Source: Antrodiella citrinella (lineage: Eukaryota > Basidiomycota > Agaricomycetes > Polyporales > Steccherinaceae). From it: a stretch of 39,588 nt of DNA. Positions within the stretch are counted from its first letter, which is position 1; the number at the start of each line of letters is the position of its first letter. The stretch covers positions 1 to 39,588 of the forward strand of contig SGPM01000259.1 in NCBI GenBank assembly GCA_004802725.1. Direction: 5' to 3'. The notes under the pieces were generated by a model. The model was given only the letters and a program-made list of their open reading frames with translations. It searched no databases and was not told the origin of the DNA. Of this stretch, positions 1-12,600 are shown piece after piece. The position numbers were made by a program, and so were the translations under genes.

Positions 1-71
1 CTCGAGCTGTGTGCTCGAGCACATTGACTTGCACATCGCACTCACACCCAACAAGTCGGCCGAAGTTTTGC

Positions 72-147
72 TGGTCATGACCGGTCATGACCAGCGGTCG
101 TGACTTTTGATGACCGGTCACCCTAGGTCATTGACTAGTCAATGACC
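72..147. promoter_or_regulatory. Cluster of GGTCA/TGACC palindromes upstream of UTP13
   Basis: Two perfect 22-bp palindromes lie at 72-93 (TGGTCATGACC followed by its reverse complement) and 126-147 (GGTCATTGACT followed by its reverse complement). Between them are TGACCGGTCA at 110-119 and a GGTC-G-TGAC pair at 96-104. All are built from GGTCA half-sites in both orientations. The block sits about 150-230 bp before the UTP13 ATG, so a dimeric transcription-factor binding region is a reasonable guess. A remnant of a small palindromic element is the alternative. The palindromes are directly visible; the function is inferred. Confidence 0.45.
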
Positions 148-298
148 CGCACAAGACTGTACCGAGACTAAGTTTTTCCGTCCTTGGTCCCGCCGGATTG
201 ATTCACATTCGGACGCAGTTGAAGGCTGTCGCACAACAAGGACAAACAACGAAAAGTCAATCAGGAGCGCCTAAACAAGTAAACGGAAAATTTGTAAC

Positions 299-3200
299 AT
301 GGCTTCCACTGCGACAAGGTCGAAGCTCAAAACAGCGTAAATCATATCAACCTTATCTTCGTATGTTATTCGTGCTCATTGTTCTTCAGGTTCAAAAAAT
401 CGCGAGTCGTCGCTCCGTTGTATACTGGTGGACCAACCGCTGTGACCCAGGATGGGACAAGACTGGCAACCTGCGTGGGGGAGGAGGTAGTCTTGACGGA
501 TGTTCGTGAAGGTGTAGAGATTTGTCGGTTTTCCGGGGTGCGTAACACTTGCCTTTGATGATAAGTAACACCAATTGACACGCGCACAGGTCTCGGAGTC
601 AATTACGGCGTTGTGTATTCCTCCCTCGTCTTCACATCTGATACTATTCACATCTTCTCTGTCCCTCCGAATATACGAGTTAGCCAAGTCATCTGAACCG
701 CTCTCAAAACACGTTCTACCCATAAGGACAATATCCCGTGCTCACGACGCGCCCGTTCATGTCTGCACCACGGACCCTACTTCGACATATTTGGCCTCTG
801 GATCGGCGGATGGTGTTGTCAAGGTCTGGGATATCGCTCGCGGTTACGTCACCCATGTGTTTAAAGGACATGGTGGTGTGGTCAGCGCGCTCGTGTTTAA
901 CTACCCATTCGACCCTTCGTCTATCAGCTCGGAACAAAAAATGCACCTCATTACTGCATCCGTTGACACTCGTATCCGGATTTTCGACCTGTCTTCGGCA
1001 TCAGCGCGCTCTGGAGCCTCTGCTAAGCCACAAGCTGTACTGGAGGGGCACGTCTCTGTTCCGCGAGGATTAGACGTCACACGCGATGGCAAATGGCTTG
1101 TCAGCGGAGGAAGGGACTCCGTCGTCTTAGTTTGGGATATGTCCCCAAAGGAAGAAACGGCGGCGAAAAAGAGTGGGAAAGCCAAGGGAAAGGAGAGGGA
1201 CGCGACACCAGTTCTCGTTCAAACGATCCCGATTTTGGAGCGTGTAGAGGCGGTGGGCATTCTACGCGCCGACGATGATGGTGTAGCGGGCGCACCTTCC
1301 GGTGCTAGAAAATTTCAGGTCTACACCGCCGGAGAGAAGGGCGTGGTCAAAGTGTGGGACGTGAAGACGGCCAAGATTTTGTTCACTCTGGGCCAGGAGC
1401 AGGAGGACATCGACGAGGAACAGGAAGAGTTGCGTCAGATAACGCATGCAATGTAAGCCGGTTTCGTCCTATATGCAACGTGGTTTGACCCAATTCTGTG
1501 TTAGCTATGTTCCAACTACATCCACTATCGTGTCCATTCATGGAGATCAGAACATTCTGTTCCATTCATTGTCGACACGCTCTCTCACTAGGCAGCTCAT
1601 AGGATACAACGACGAGATTGTGGATTCCACATACCTTTCTCCGTATCAATCCACTTCCCTCTCTTCTCCGAAACGTAGCGATACACACGTTGCACTTGCT
1701 ACCAACTCCTCTCTCATACGCGTCTATTCTACCTCATCACTCGATGCTCGTCTTTTGTCCGGCCACTCCGAGATCGTGTTGTGTTTAGACCGTTCCGCTA
1801 ATGGTGGGATCCTTGTCAGTGGCAGCAAAGATCGCTCGGCACGCATCTGGTCTCCGCTTCAACCAAAGGACGAAAATGCGGCATCCAGCATCCCAGAGTG
1901 GCGCTGCGTTGCGATCTGCGAAGGGCACGCTGAGAGCATTGGTGCCATTGCTATGTCGCGCAAAGCCGATTCCGACACCAATGCTGATCAGGACGGACTG
2001 CGCTTCATGTTCACGGGAAGCCAGGACCGTACGATCAAGATGTGGGACTTGTCTTCCGTCTCGTTGACGATCCCATCTGACACCGACAAGACGCCAGTGA
2101 TCAAGTGCAAGAGTTTGGCAACCCACATAGCTCATGACAAGGACATCAACTCCTTGGACGTTGCTCCCAATGACAAGCTCCTTGTTTCCGGGTCACAAGA
2201 TCGCACTGCCAAAGTTTGGGAGATTGACTATGTGTATTCCGGAAGCAAGACTGTTCGCGGAGAAATCAGGCTCGTAGGCACTTGCAAAGGTCACAAGAGA
2301 GGAGTATGGTCCGCACGCTTTGGACGCACAGAGCGAGTCCTTGCGACAGGTAGCGCGGACAAAACGGTGAAGCTGTGGAATCTGGACGATTTCACCTGCG
2401 TAAAGACGTTTGAGGGTCACACTAACTCTGTGCTTCGAGTGGATTTCCTCAACGCTGGTCTGCAGGTCGTGAGCTCGGGTAGTGACGGGCTCGTCAAACT
2501 TTGGAATGTGCGCGAAGAAGTTTGCGTTGCAACTATGGATAATCACGAAGACAAGGTGAGTAATTACCACGTCCTTCAAGCCGTCTTACTGATGCTCGTC
2601 ACAGGTATGGGCCCTTGCGGTGAGCTCAGACGAAAGGAGTATCGTATCGGGTGCTGCCGACTCCGTTGTCACGTTCTGGGAGGATTGCACGGAAGAGCAA
2701 GAGGTCGAGAAAGAGAACAAAAGAACAGAGATGGTTCTCAAGTGAGTCCCACGGTGTCGATATTGAATCTCTCACTCAAGTTTGATACTTCAGAGAGCAA
2801 GACTTCCTGAACTACATCTCTCTCAACGACTACCGGAACGCGATCTTACTGGCGCTCGCAATGGAACAACCTGGGAGACTCCTCAACCTCTTCAGAAATC
2901 TGTCGTCGCTGTCCACACCCTCCGTGCTCCATGCTCCGTCGATCACAGGCAACGCGTCTGTGGACGAGGTCTTGCGGACGTTGGCGGGATCTGACCTCAC
3001 TCGTCTGCTGCGCTATGTGCGGGTTTGGAACGCTAACGCTAAGACGAGCTCCGTTGCCCAAAAGGTCCTCCATGCTATAGTCAAACTTCGTGCCGCGGAA
3101 GATGTCATGAAGGCCTTCACCGATGACACTCTCGTGACCGGTCCGAGGGATCAGGATCAAGGAGGCTCTACTGCGTTACGAGAGCTCATTGAGAGTTTGA

Positions 3201-3379
3201 TCCCGTACACGGAGCGCCATCTCGTCCGTATGGAGAAACTTGTGCAGGAGAGCTACGTTGTAGACCATCTCCTTGGAGAGATGGACGATGGGATGTTCGG
3301 GCTGAACGAAGATGACGAGATGGAGGTCGAGGACGGTGATTTGATACCTCTATCGGTGGATGTGATGGTAGAAGCATGA
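299..3379 (+). CDS. UTP13: U3 snoRNP-associated WD40 protein Utp13 (TBL3 homologue)
   Basis: Component of the UTP-B part of the small-subunit processome, which binds nascent pre-rRNA in the nucleolus and is needed for 18S rRNA maturation. Six exons join in frame: 299-336, 390-537, 590-1452, 1505-2555, 2605-2741 and 2794-3379, giving 940 residues, normal for the family. The N-terminus has the family's YTGGPTAVTQDGTRLAT blade, then two WD40 propellers. Recognisable WD or WN ends include VKVWDI, VLVWDM, VKVWDV, IKMWDL, AKVWEI and VKLWNL, with GH dipeptides in GHKRGVWSARF and GHTNSVLRV. From about residue 745 the sequence LNYISLNDYRNAILLALAM begins the alpha-helical Utp13 C-terminal domain. Introns are 49-53 nt. 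The start is the only ATG that joins in frame to the second exon. The C-terminus is acidic. Identification is firm; only the exact exon borders are hand-made. Confidence 0.96.
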
Positions 3380-4586
3380 TGCATTGTGTAGATCTCCTGC
3401 GCACAATGGTCCACGTTCAAGAAGATTTCTAGGGTTTCTGAACAGCGTCCTACAGGTAGCAGCAATAAGCAAGCCGTCTCAAGTTTTTGTCGGAGCTTAA
3501 ATACGTGTTTATCTGCCCACTGTGAGTCTGACGCTGTCGACGTCGCGTTGTCTCGTATCTTCTTGATGTTTCAATTGTTCCTGGCATGACCACGACATCC
3601 CGTGTGAAGTATACTGATCGACCGTTGACTATAGGTGCCTGCCGTGTATCTGGCGTTGAGATAGAGGATGTCAGCGAGCATGGTGTGCCGGGGTAAGTGT
3701 CGCCGTCACGCTCTTATCGAACACTGTTCACAACGGTCGATCGACTTTCTGAAGTGGAATGTCTTCGACTACAGTACGTGGTTATTGGAGGCCATCAGCG
3801 ACCTCCGTGACGTGACGGCTTCGTGGCGTCTGCTTACCGGATATGTCGGCGAAAGTCCATACTTTCTCAGGAAGCTTCTCTCCGCAACGCTCAGGATGAT
3901 TCCAACGCTCACGAGAATCATCTGAGCTGTCATGAGTGAAGACGCTCTGATCCAACGCTTGGTTTCGTTCCGAGTCCCAGGAATGTGAGTAAGGTTCTCA
4001 AAAGCTTGTTCTGTGTGGTGAGCCCAATTTCTCTCATTTAGAATCAAACGCTAAGCTATTCCGTAACGTAGCGTAAGGACTGTGGGACGTGTTCGGACTT
4101 CTGCGCGTCGTTTCCCACGGGGCTCTTTATGATCTGTTCTCATGGGATTGCTCGTACGAGTTGGATGCATTGCAAGAGACGTCGGAAGGCGAGCAGAAGT
4201 TACTGCCAGTGCTTGTATTAGTTCATCACGCTAACGCATTCATCTCCAGAAAGTTTACTTTGGTGCAGTGTGCCGTGCTCAGAGCTTGTTCTGCATTCCA
4301 CAGAACGCGTTGCCGGGCTTATCATGTGACGCTTTTTGTGCTTGTCGCCGCCGGCAATACAGGTGTCAGTAGGTGACAATGTTCAATATCCGAAGCATTA
4401 CAAACACACTACTTATAGAGAAGCGACGAAATTTTCCTTCGCAACACCCCCACCCATCTGTTCAGACTCCAGAGGACTTGGACGGTCATAGAGATAGATG
4501 ACATAGTAAGGGGCCATCGCTCAAACACTTTCCTTCATTTTTCTAGACCCTGCTCCTTACTCAATCTTGCGCTGAGCACGGGAAGA
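3380..4586. other. Intergenic region without a recognised gene
   Basis: About 1.2 kb between the UTP13 stop and the DUF6534 start. Two short open frames (3668-3925 and 4089-4376, plus strand) show no recognisable domain, no convincing splice continuation and no signal peptide. The stretch presumably holds the UTP13 3' UTR and the promoter of the next gene. I see no RNA gene or repeat in it. Confidence 0.5.
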
Positions 4587-6573
4587 ATGAATTTAGATGG
4601 CGGAAAGCTCGCGCAAATGTCGTATGTGTGCAGGTGTTGATGAGACGATCGAGATTGCAGCTGATGAAGTACCTTTGCAGGCATGGACCCAGTTTAGTCG
4701 GGATTTTCATAAACGTCATGTACGTGTTTGGATGATATTTATTTCCGTGAAAACAAGAACGAAGACCTGACCGAGTACCACCAGGCTTTACGGAATGATG
4801 CTCATGCAGTCCGTCAACTATTGGACCACGTATAGACGGTTCGTGATTGTAGTGACATGCACAACTTTGCGGCTGATACTTCTTTCAGCGACCCCACGTG
4901 GATGAAGTTATATGTGCGTTCTCTCTGTCATTCTCTGATCCAATTGCACGGTCTGACACGCATCTGAACATCACATTTTCAGGTTGGGCTGTTACTATTC
5001 GCGGACACTTTGAATAGTGTGTTCAATATGGCCTGGATATATAATGTTCTCGTAAATAATTTTGGTGAGAACCACTGCGTATCGTGCCGCGTGACCTAGG
5101 TGCTCAACATTATGCACGATCTAGGCAACGATGCAGCATTGGAACGAGCGGACTGGCGTGAGTGCTACCATTCATCAATCTTGCGTGAACGTGTACTTAG
5201 ACTGGTATCCCTCTCAGTATTCGAGTCACGTATGTCCCTATGCATTCTCTCTAAGCGTGACGAATTTGACGTAGGTGTATCTGTGCAGAAGAGGCAATGG
5301 CTGTACGTGCATCTGATTTAAACTTACATTCGATGCTAGGGTTGACCGGGCTTCCCAGGGCATCACGGCGATGTTCGTTCAGCTTTTCTACGCGTGGCGC
5401 ATACATGTTCTTCTGCGGAACGTTTGGATTGTTTCCATGGTGGTGATCACTTCTCTTGTCGCGGGTTGTGAGTACTCTAGTCCAGTGGCTTAAAATCACG
5501 ATTTACCATTAACGATTTCTCGCAAAGTTTCTGGGGTGGGGACAGCAATTGCCGTATCAATACGTCCCGATTTCGCTGGATTCCAACATCTCAAAGTCAT
5601 CGTTATCATATGGCTTGTGGGATCTGCCGTGTGCGATATCTTGATTGCAATGACATTGCTCATTCATCTTGTGTGTTTGGAATTTCGTCTTCCGACAGTG
5701 TGCGCACCACATATAAACTTATTTACTTCACTTCAATTACAGCGCAAGTATCGAACTGGGATTTTAGCACCCGACACTGTCCTTACTAGAATCACGAGAG
5801 GTAAGCTCCTCCGTAACCTGAACAGCGACAGATTATCGAGACTACCATTTTCCTAGTGATCATGTCTACGGGTCTTCTGACGTCGACATTCGCGCTGGCA
5901 GATGTCATCGCGTTCTTGGCTACGGTACTCTTTGTATCTTTTCTGATCGAATATCACGATCCGACCATCTGTTATGCAGCCATTAGGAATACACATTGGT
6001 GAGTTTGATCTCATGGTTTTGTCTCTCAGCTATACTCAAGAACATTGTCCGCGCAGCCTTCAATTACACTCTCGTCAAACTGTGAGTGGGTTCAACTACA
6101 CGACCTCTACACTTTTTGACGTCTTTTCCAGATACACCAACTCTGTATTGTCAAGTCTCAACTCGCGGCCCATACGGGACCTGTCCGGATACAGTAGTTC
6201 TGGGCACAGGACACATCACGAAGTGAGTTGTATACTCTACGAATATACATGAGCTCAAGTGTGTGTCGGTTCCAGTTACAACAGGAGGTCTCGAACTTTG
6301 TGGCAGCAAACCCGCTGCGCCCGCAGGTATGTGCTGTATTTTTGCCGCTTTCCCGCTCTGTCCACAATATTCACGCGTTGGAACCTACAGCTCATCGTCA
6401 ACGTGGAGACGCACGAAATGACAGATATAGTAGAACATGATGCCAAAGCGGACTCGGAATGGGGAACTCAGGATACGCTGGACAGGAATCCAAGTTCGTC
6501 GAAGAGTCTCTCGCATGGATTGGAAACGCGGTCTTCAGGACGTGTTCGGCCAAATCTTACACTGACACATTGA
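4587..6573 (+). CDS. DUF6534-domain multi-pass membrane protein
   Basis: A basidiomycete-expanded family of seven-helix membrane proteins of unknown function. The start ATG (MNLDGGKLAQM) splices 4621 to 4681, giving HGPSLVGIFINVMLYGMM, the family's first helix. Further exons give NYWTTYRRDPTWMKLY, then VGLLLFADTLNSVFNMAWIY (4983-5064), GNDAALERADW (5125-5157) and VDRASQGITAMFVQLFYAWR (from 5340). HLKVIVIIWLVGSAV and, late, FNYTLVKLYTNSVLSSLNSR follow; the last is the family's hallmark end of helix 7. The tail is hydrophilic, ending ...RVRPNLTLTH. All junctions close in phase except the one between 5157 and 5340, where I could not find a convincing connecting exon. That could be a microexon, a misread base or real decay. 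A GPCR-like sensory role is often guessed for such proteins, but nothing here shows it. Confidence 0.9.
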
Positions 6574-7836
6574 GTCGAAACGTTCCTTAACTTCCTTTAT
6601 CATTCACGAGTCTGTTTGACTTGATCATTTGTTGGTGGAAGGACATCGAATACTTCGTCTACTGGCAAGTATTGCAGCTGTTTACCAAACGATAGACCGC
6701 CCCGAAAAATTGATACACACAGCAAAAAGAACTCCGCTGTCGTCTGGAGCTGATCCGAGCAGTTTTTAGTCTGTTTTCGCCACCAAGCTTGCTGGCGCCG
6801 CACTATCCTGGCTGGCTGAGTCCAGGCCGACAGGTTCGGATGAAGCTAAGTTTTGAACTGCGAGTTTGTGTAATTTCTTCGACCCGGTCTATCGTTTGGT
6901 AAACAGCTGTCAGCAAGGAACACCCGGTCACATTCATAACAGTACCAACTGCACTCATTGCCAGAGACGGTCACGGTAATACGGCGCAGACTTGGTCTGA
7001 CCAGTGGTCACGTTCAGACGTGTTCAGCTGTCAAGAAATGGAATGAAATAGTGTTACAGCGATGGTTGATAATTGAAGGATACTCCCAAGTTCAGGAAGT
7101 TCCACTTGATATACAAGTGAAGCCGATTGCGGATGCTTTGCCGGTATTTGACAAAGACCCGCTGCTATCCCTGCAATGTTCCTTTTCGTCCTCGCATCCA
7201 TAATCCGATGGACATGCCTCCCAAATCCGATTGTCGTCTGCGAGGGGATCATGGCCCCGCATCCGGTCTTTCATCCAAATCCTCGCAGGGCGAAATCTAG
7301 GGCGTTGAATCAGTTGGATTCAGATGCTATGGAATCATTCAGTTTCGGACGTCAGCTCTTCAGAGCTGATCCTGCGAATTCCAAGCCTCCGTGATCTCCG
7401 GGGCTCCGAGTTGTTGCGACCTTCCTTGTTCCATCAAACGAGCAACAGTGATCATGACGCGCCAAAAGGCTACGATGCACGTAAGAATAACAGGTTTCAA
7501 GTCTATCTTGGTATAGGTGAAGCACGGTTTGGCGATGATGAACCATAGCAGGTAGCATGACGGAGGCTGCTGCACAATACACGTACACACAAGACTGCTA
7601 TAGATTCGAGTCAGTGACGAAGGCTATATCATGAAGTACCAAACACGAACCCAGACATGAGCGCGGAGAAGCTACTTCAGCTCATTTGGTGACGTGTCAA
7701 GAACTAGAGTAGTTGAGTCGGTGATATGACCCTCGGAATGAGTGTGTAAAGTAATGAATTCATAAAAGCGTGTCAAGAAGCGAAAGCAGCATGTAAGTAG
7801 AGGGAAAATGAACTCGAAAACCATCTGGACTCGAGC
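6574..7836. other. Intergenic region without a recognised gene
   Basis: Lies between two convergent genes (plus-strand DUF6534 gene, minus-strand gene at 7837-8676). Several open frames of 60-80 codons occur on both strands (for example 6958-7203 plus and 7360-7590 minus), but none has a recognisable motif or a good spliced extension. Nothing that I can call a gene, RNA or repeat. Confidence 0.45.
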
Positions 7837-8676
7837 CTAAGACGCTGAAGACGGACTCGGATCCTGACTAGAGGACGAGCTTCCACCACCAAGAATAACA
7901 ATGCCCGGTCTCGTGACACTTCTCTTCGGCAGTGGTCGAATAGGTCTGGGTATGGCACTGGTGAAGGCAGAGATGATATCGATAGACGAGGTGTCGGAGT
8001 CAGTGTCGCTATCGCTACTATTAGACATCTCTGTGTCCATGTCTGAGCTAGAGTCGTTGGAGCCGGAGCGAGAACCGAAAGAGGTAGACAGATCCTGCGT
8101 GTGGAGCATGTTGGTATCGCCGCCAGCTTTGTTCGTGCCGGTGTCAAAGACCCCAAGACCAAGTTTCTGAACGACAAAGTCAGAATTGTCAATGATAAGG
8201 CTAGAAAGGCGGGACAAACCATTTGGACATATGCCTCTCCTTCCCGCACATTCTCAATATCGACACTCTTGGGATTCTCACGCGCTTGGAGCTCCAGTTG
8301 AACATTAGATGCAGCTATCTCCGGAAGAAAGGCTTGTACTCTGGACAGTACTGCGTAGTTTGCATATGATATCAGCGATAACTCGGCCACCGCATTAGCT
8401 CCGAAAATACTTGCAATCAGTGGGTGGGTCGACAGTGAACGCACTCCTGTCTCCATGACTGAAGCTACGATGCTGTTGTGTGTAGCTAGCCTGTGAAGTC
8501 GATTTACTGTCGAGATGCATGAATACGTTATCTGCAGCGAAAGACCAATTAGCAACCTGTATCATAATGGATGACGAAAAGAACGTACGCATTCTGCTCA
8601 GCCTTTCATCTTCATCTTCGATCTCTAGTCGCTGGACTGTCTGCGACGTGCCATTCGTAGAGTTAATGTTGGTCAT
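7837..8676 (-). CDS. Hypothetical protein with acidic serine-rich C-terminus
   Basis: Not recognised. Three minus-strand exons join in frame: 8676-8589, 8506-8220 and 8166-7837, giving 234 residues. The N-terminus is MTNINSTNGTSQTVQRLEIE, starting at the only in-frame ATG. The middle part (about residues 30-100) is helical with alternating hydrophobic residues, for example HPLIASIFGANAVAELSLI. The last 110 residues are low-complexity: runs of S, D and T such as SNSSDSDTDSDTSSIDI, then Pro- and Arg-containing segments and GGGSSSSSQ near the end. There is no signal peptide or clear membrane segment. The 8219-8167 intron (53 nt) was chosen because it joins the helical frame to the Ser/Asp-rich frame; a longer intron from an upstream GTGCGG donor would also stay in phase. 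The gene converges on the DUF6534 gene. A nuclear or phospho-regulated protein would fit the composition, but that is only a guess. Confidence 0.6.
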
Positions 8677-9664
8677 GCATGCAAATCAGTGCGAGGTCAT
8701 CGAGGTTGAGAAAGAGAAAACCGCAGACACTCAACTTGAAAGTGGCCACCGGCGTCTACACAATCACGTGCCACGTCTCTAATTTTTAAAATTAAATTTA
8801 CGGACGCGCACTTCAGTGTTCAGAACACTGTTCAGTAGTCTCGTCAATTCGCGACTCATCATGTTTTGGTTGTTATCCTCCTCATCCAGTCGTTTATCTT
8901 AATCTGTAGAATGCCGCCAAGAAGGGTCACATCTGATGATTCTGTTACCTATGGGTCTTGCAGACCGAGACAGTGAGACTGAGAAGTTGGCGAGGTTCAA
9001 GCGAGGTTCATCCGCCTTCATAACATCAGCGGAACTGTGTACGTGACATTCCGAATGAGCGATTGAGGTTCTACAAGTTTTGATTTGTTGTTCATCGCTG
9101 CAGTGCTAAATGTATCTGCGCAGGTCCATCAGAAGTGGTCTCGAAACCAGACGGAACTCGCACCCAACCACCGCAACTGCGTGCGAATCCGCGGCGGGTA
9201 CGAGACCAATCAGAAGCAGCATTTGTGCAGTGAGACAACATTTGTAGCCCGCCAAGAGGATGCGCAAGAGTACCACATGTGCTGCATGTCATCAGATCGT
9301 CTGCAACCCTAACTAGGAGCCCCTTATCCTTGTTGTTCGGTCCCGATATACGCTTCTCACAAAGCTCTAGCTTTCAGGAATGTACCTCACAATCAGAATT
9401 TATTCACAGTAAGCGCACGCACATGTACATAAGTTCAGATATCCTGAACTGTTGTTTTTCCAGTGGCATTCGTTACAGGTCCACATACTCGAAAGGCAGG
9501 GCACGGATCTGTGGTGAGTTTTCAGTGTTTCCGCCGCACAGTTATCACTTACTGATTGTATATTTAGGCAACGGCATACACCGCACACCACACCCTCCAG
9601 GACCGAAATCATCGAGAGCAGCTTCCGAGTTTGACGGTCGAAACTCGTTCACGCTCTCGGACCC
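8677..9664. other. Divergent intergenic region
   Basis: About 1 kb between a minus-strand gene and the plus-strand glycoside hydrolase, so it should hold both promoters. An AT-rich run occurs near 8780-8800. The open frames at 9085-9312 and 9279-9668 show no recognisable domain. No RNA gene or repeat seen. Confidence 0.45.
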
Positions 9665-12600
9665 ATGATTCTACCACCTTTCCTCACTGTTGTTGTCTAT
9701 TGTCTGTGCCTCGTCTCCGATGCGACCGCAGACAAACAAGTCTTTGCCCATTACATGGTATGTGTTGTTACGGTCGTTACAGGATATGCACTGACCTCGT
9801 TCGATCATTTGTTCAGGTCGGTACCGTCACTGAGGAACACGTTCAGATAGATATTAACGATGCCCTCACCATGGGAATCACAGGATTCTCCCTCAATATT
9901 GGCGATCCGAGTCAGCTATTTGTCGCTGACACCCTGCAATACATGTTCAACTATGCGCCAACGGTCGGATTTTCCCTCCATATCAGTATGGATATCTGGG
10001 CCTCTGGGGATGCCACCGGTGGTCATCCAGAACTTTACAATGATATCTTGAACCAGTATATGTCACATGATGGGTGCATTTGTCCGTGTCGCGTCGTATC
10101 CGAACATTACACTGACGCCTTCCTCTTCCTCTAGATACTATCAAGGCCCAAATGGGAAACCATTCCTTACCACGTTCAGTGATGGCGGTCTCCAGAACTG
10201 GCAGTGGGCAGATTGGAAGAGCAGCGCGTTGAACAACAACACATATTTCTGCCCTGACTTCGACGGGACCACTGGCTACACTAGCGGCGATGACGCTTGG
10301 TGGTACGTACCTTCAACTTGAAGGATGTTATCGGCTCACGGATCTTGGCAGGTATTATTGGGGCGAGGTTTGCGATTGCGTCTTCAGCTGGGATGCTGCA
10401 TGGGAACGTCGCCCGGGGCAAACTGCAGGCTCGGACGGTCCGGGTACTATTGAAGTCGATCAAACGGTCATGAACGGTGCTAAAAGCCAGAATCCATCGA
10501 GGAACTACATGATGGGTAAGACATCGCGATTTCGTAATTTCGAGCTACCATGTAACTGACGCTTCATATCAGGGCTTAGTTCTCTCCAGTATAAAAATGC
10601 GGTACGTCGAGATGTTTCTAATACCCGGTGAATCCTGATTTTTATGTTCCTGTAGTACGACACAAACGTCTACCGTGCGGGCGGCCTGACGCTCGCCACA
10701 CGCATGGAGAATATTCTCAACATGTCGCCAACACCCGACTACGTCGTAGTCATAACATGGGTAATCTACCGTCGTCGAGAATTCCGCATTGACAATCTAA
10801 CTTTGGAATAACAGAATGATGGACCCGAGAGTCATTATGTCGGCAACATCTGGCCAGAACAAAATACCGACTCCGATCCTGCTCGATATGTGACTGCTGG
10901 CACCGAATGGTCCCACGCAGCGTGGCAAGTCCTGATTCATTCCTTTTCCACGGCATACAGGACCAACACAAATGTCATGGCCATACCCGTAGGTAACCCT
11001 TCAGTGATCGGCGCAATGTGGTACAAGACTATCATGCAAGATGCCAGCTGCCCTAACGGGGACCACCCGCTCGGCTACGAAGTTGACACGGACACAGTCA
11101 GTTGGGCTATCGTCATTCAAGGTGGGGTGTACGTCTCCACATGGACAATCCAGGTCATCAGTGGCGGCCATTATACGACTTATGACGTTCCCGGCACGGG
11201 TTTGCGTTATGCGTCCGCCCCAATGTATCCCGGAACGCAGCGCATTGAGATTTGGGATGGATCCACCTTGATCTACATCGCTCAAGATGCTCGCTGCGTC
11301 TCATCTGGATGCCCGGATGGTATCTTCAACATGAACGTAGTCGTCGCTCCTTTACAACAGTTCACCTCAGGAATGACTGTGGAGACTTGTCAGTGCGGCC
11401 CCAGTACTGATGATTATGAGAACGGACAAGCCATTTCCTGCTCATCGTGCGGTACCTTTGATCTTCACGGCGATTCCACGGTATGCACACCGAGTCACCG
11501 ACTTACTTTGTACTGACATCCCCTCCCAGGACGCGATGGATCGTATGATGGACGACTTCTTAGATAGCGGCGATACGGACATTGGAGGATGGGTGAGCCG
11601 AGGCTTTGTTCCTTGTAAACACCATGACAATTTTCTCATTTCTTCCAGGATGAAACAATCTGGCATACATTCGTCGGTTTGTTGTTCTCGACTGTATATA
11701 ACGTGAACGAATTTTAACGATTGCGCTTACTTTCACTCGCAGGGCTCGAGACGGTCAGTGAATCAGTATTCGGTTTTTTTTGGTCTTCGTCTGATCTGAT
11801 TTCAGGGACTCAACTACGTATGATTGGTATGATTGTCATTTGTCGAAACGAAGACTGATTAGTATTGTACAGGTTTGGGATAACGGTCTCAAAGGATCCT
11901 CCTTTGAAACTCGCATTCTCTATGACGGCGGGGCGCTGCCTCTGGAGTCAGCCCACTACATCTCTAACGTCGGCAACAGCCAGTAAGTGATAATGACAAC
12001 GAAGCCTTACCTTCTCACAAATGCTTTCACAGCGACGATGGTCTCTGGGGTGCCCTTCAGTTGTTGAAATTCTCGGAGTACTGGGGTCAAGTTCTCGGCG
12101 ACCAAACCTGGAGCTCAAAATACTTCGTAAGCCCTTTCATAGTACTTCTCAGAATGAAAACTCATCCCGCGCCCCAGAATGATATGGTCAGCATCGTCGA
12201 CTGGGCTCAGGAAAACCGAGAGGTCGGGAATTGTGGCCCTGGAGGTACGATTGAAGGTCGCAACAACGCTTACCCTCGCCCACAAGTCTTTTAGTTCTTT
12301 GGACGGTATACGACCCCAACGATGTATATAAGAACACGGTCACCAACGCGCTGTGGATGCAAGCTTCCCTCAGATTGTACATTGCGACAGGCAACACCGG
12401 GTATCTCAACAACGTCACCGATCTGCTGACAAATTTCTGTGAGTTTGCCCGGATTACCTGTCGATCCCTTTGGCTCTGACATTCATCCAATACGCACCCA
12501 AAGTCGACGTCAATCCCGGTATCGTATTGGACACTGGTCTCTACGCTGAGTAAGATTTCTGATGTCTACCCAATCGGTTCGCTTTTTCATCCCTATTTTC

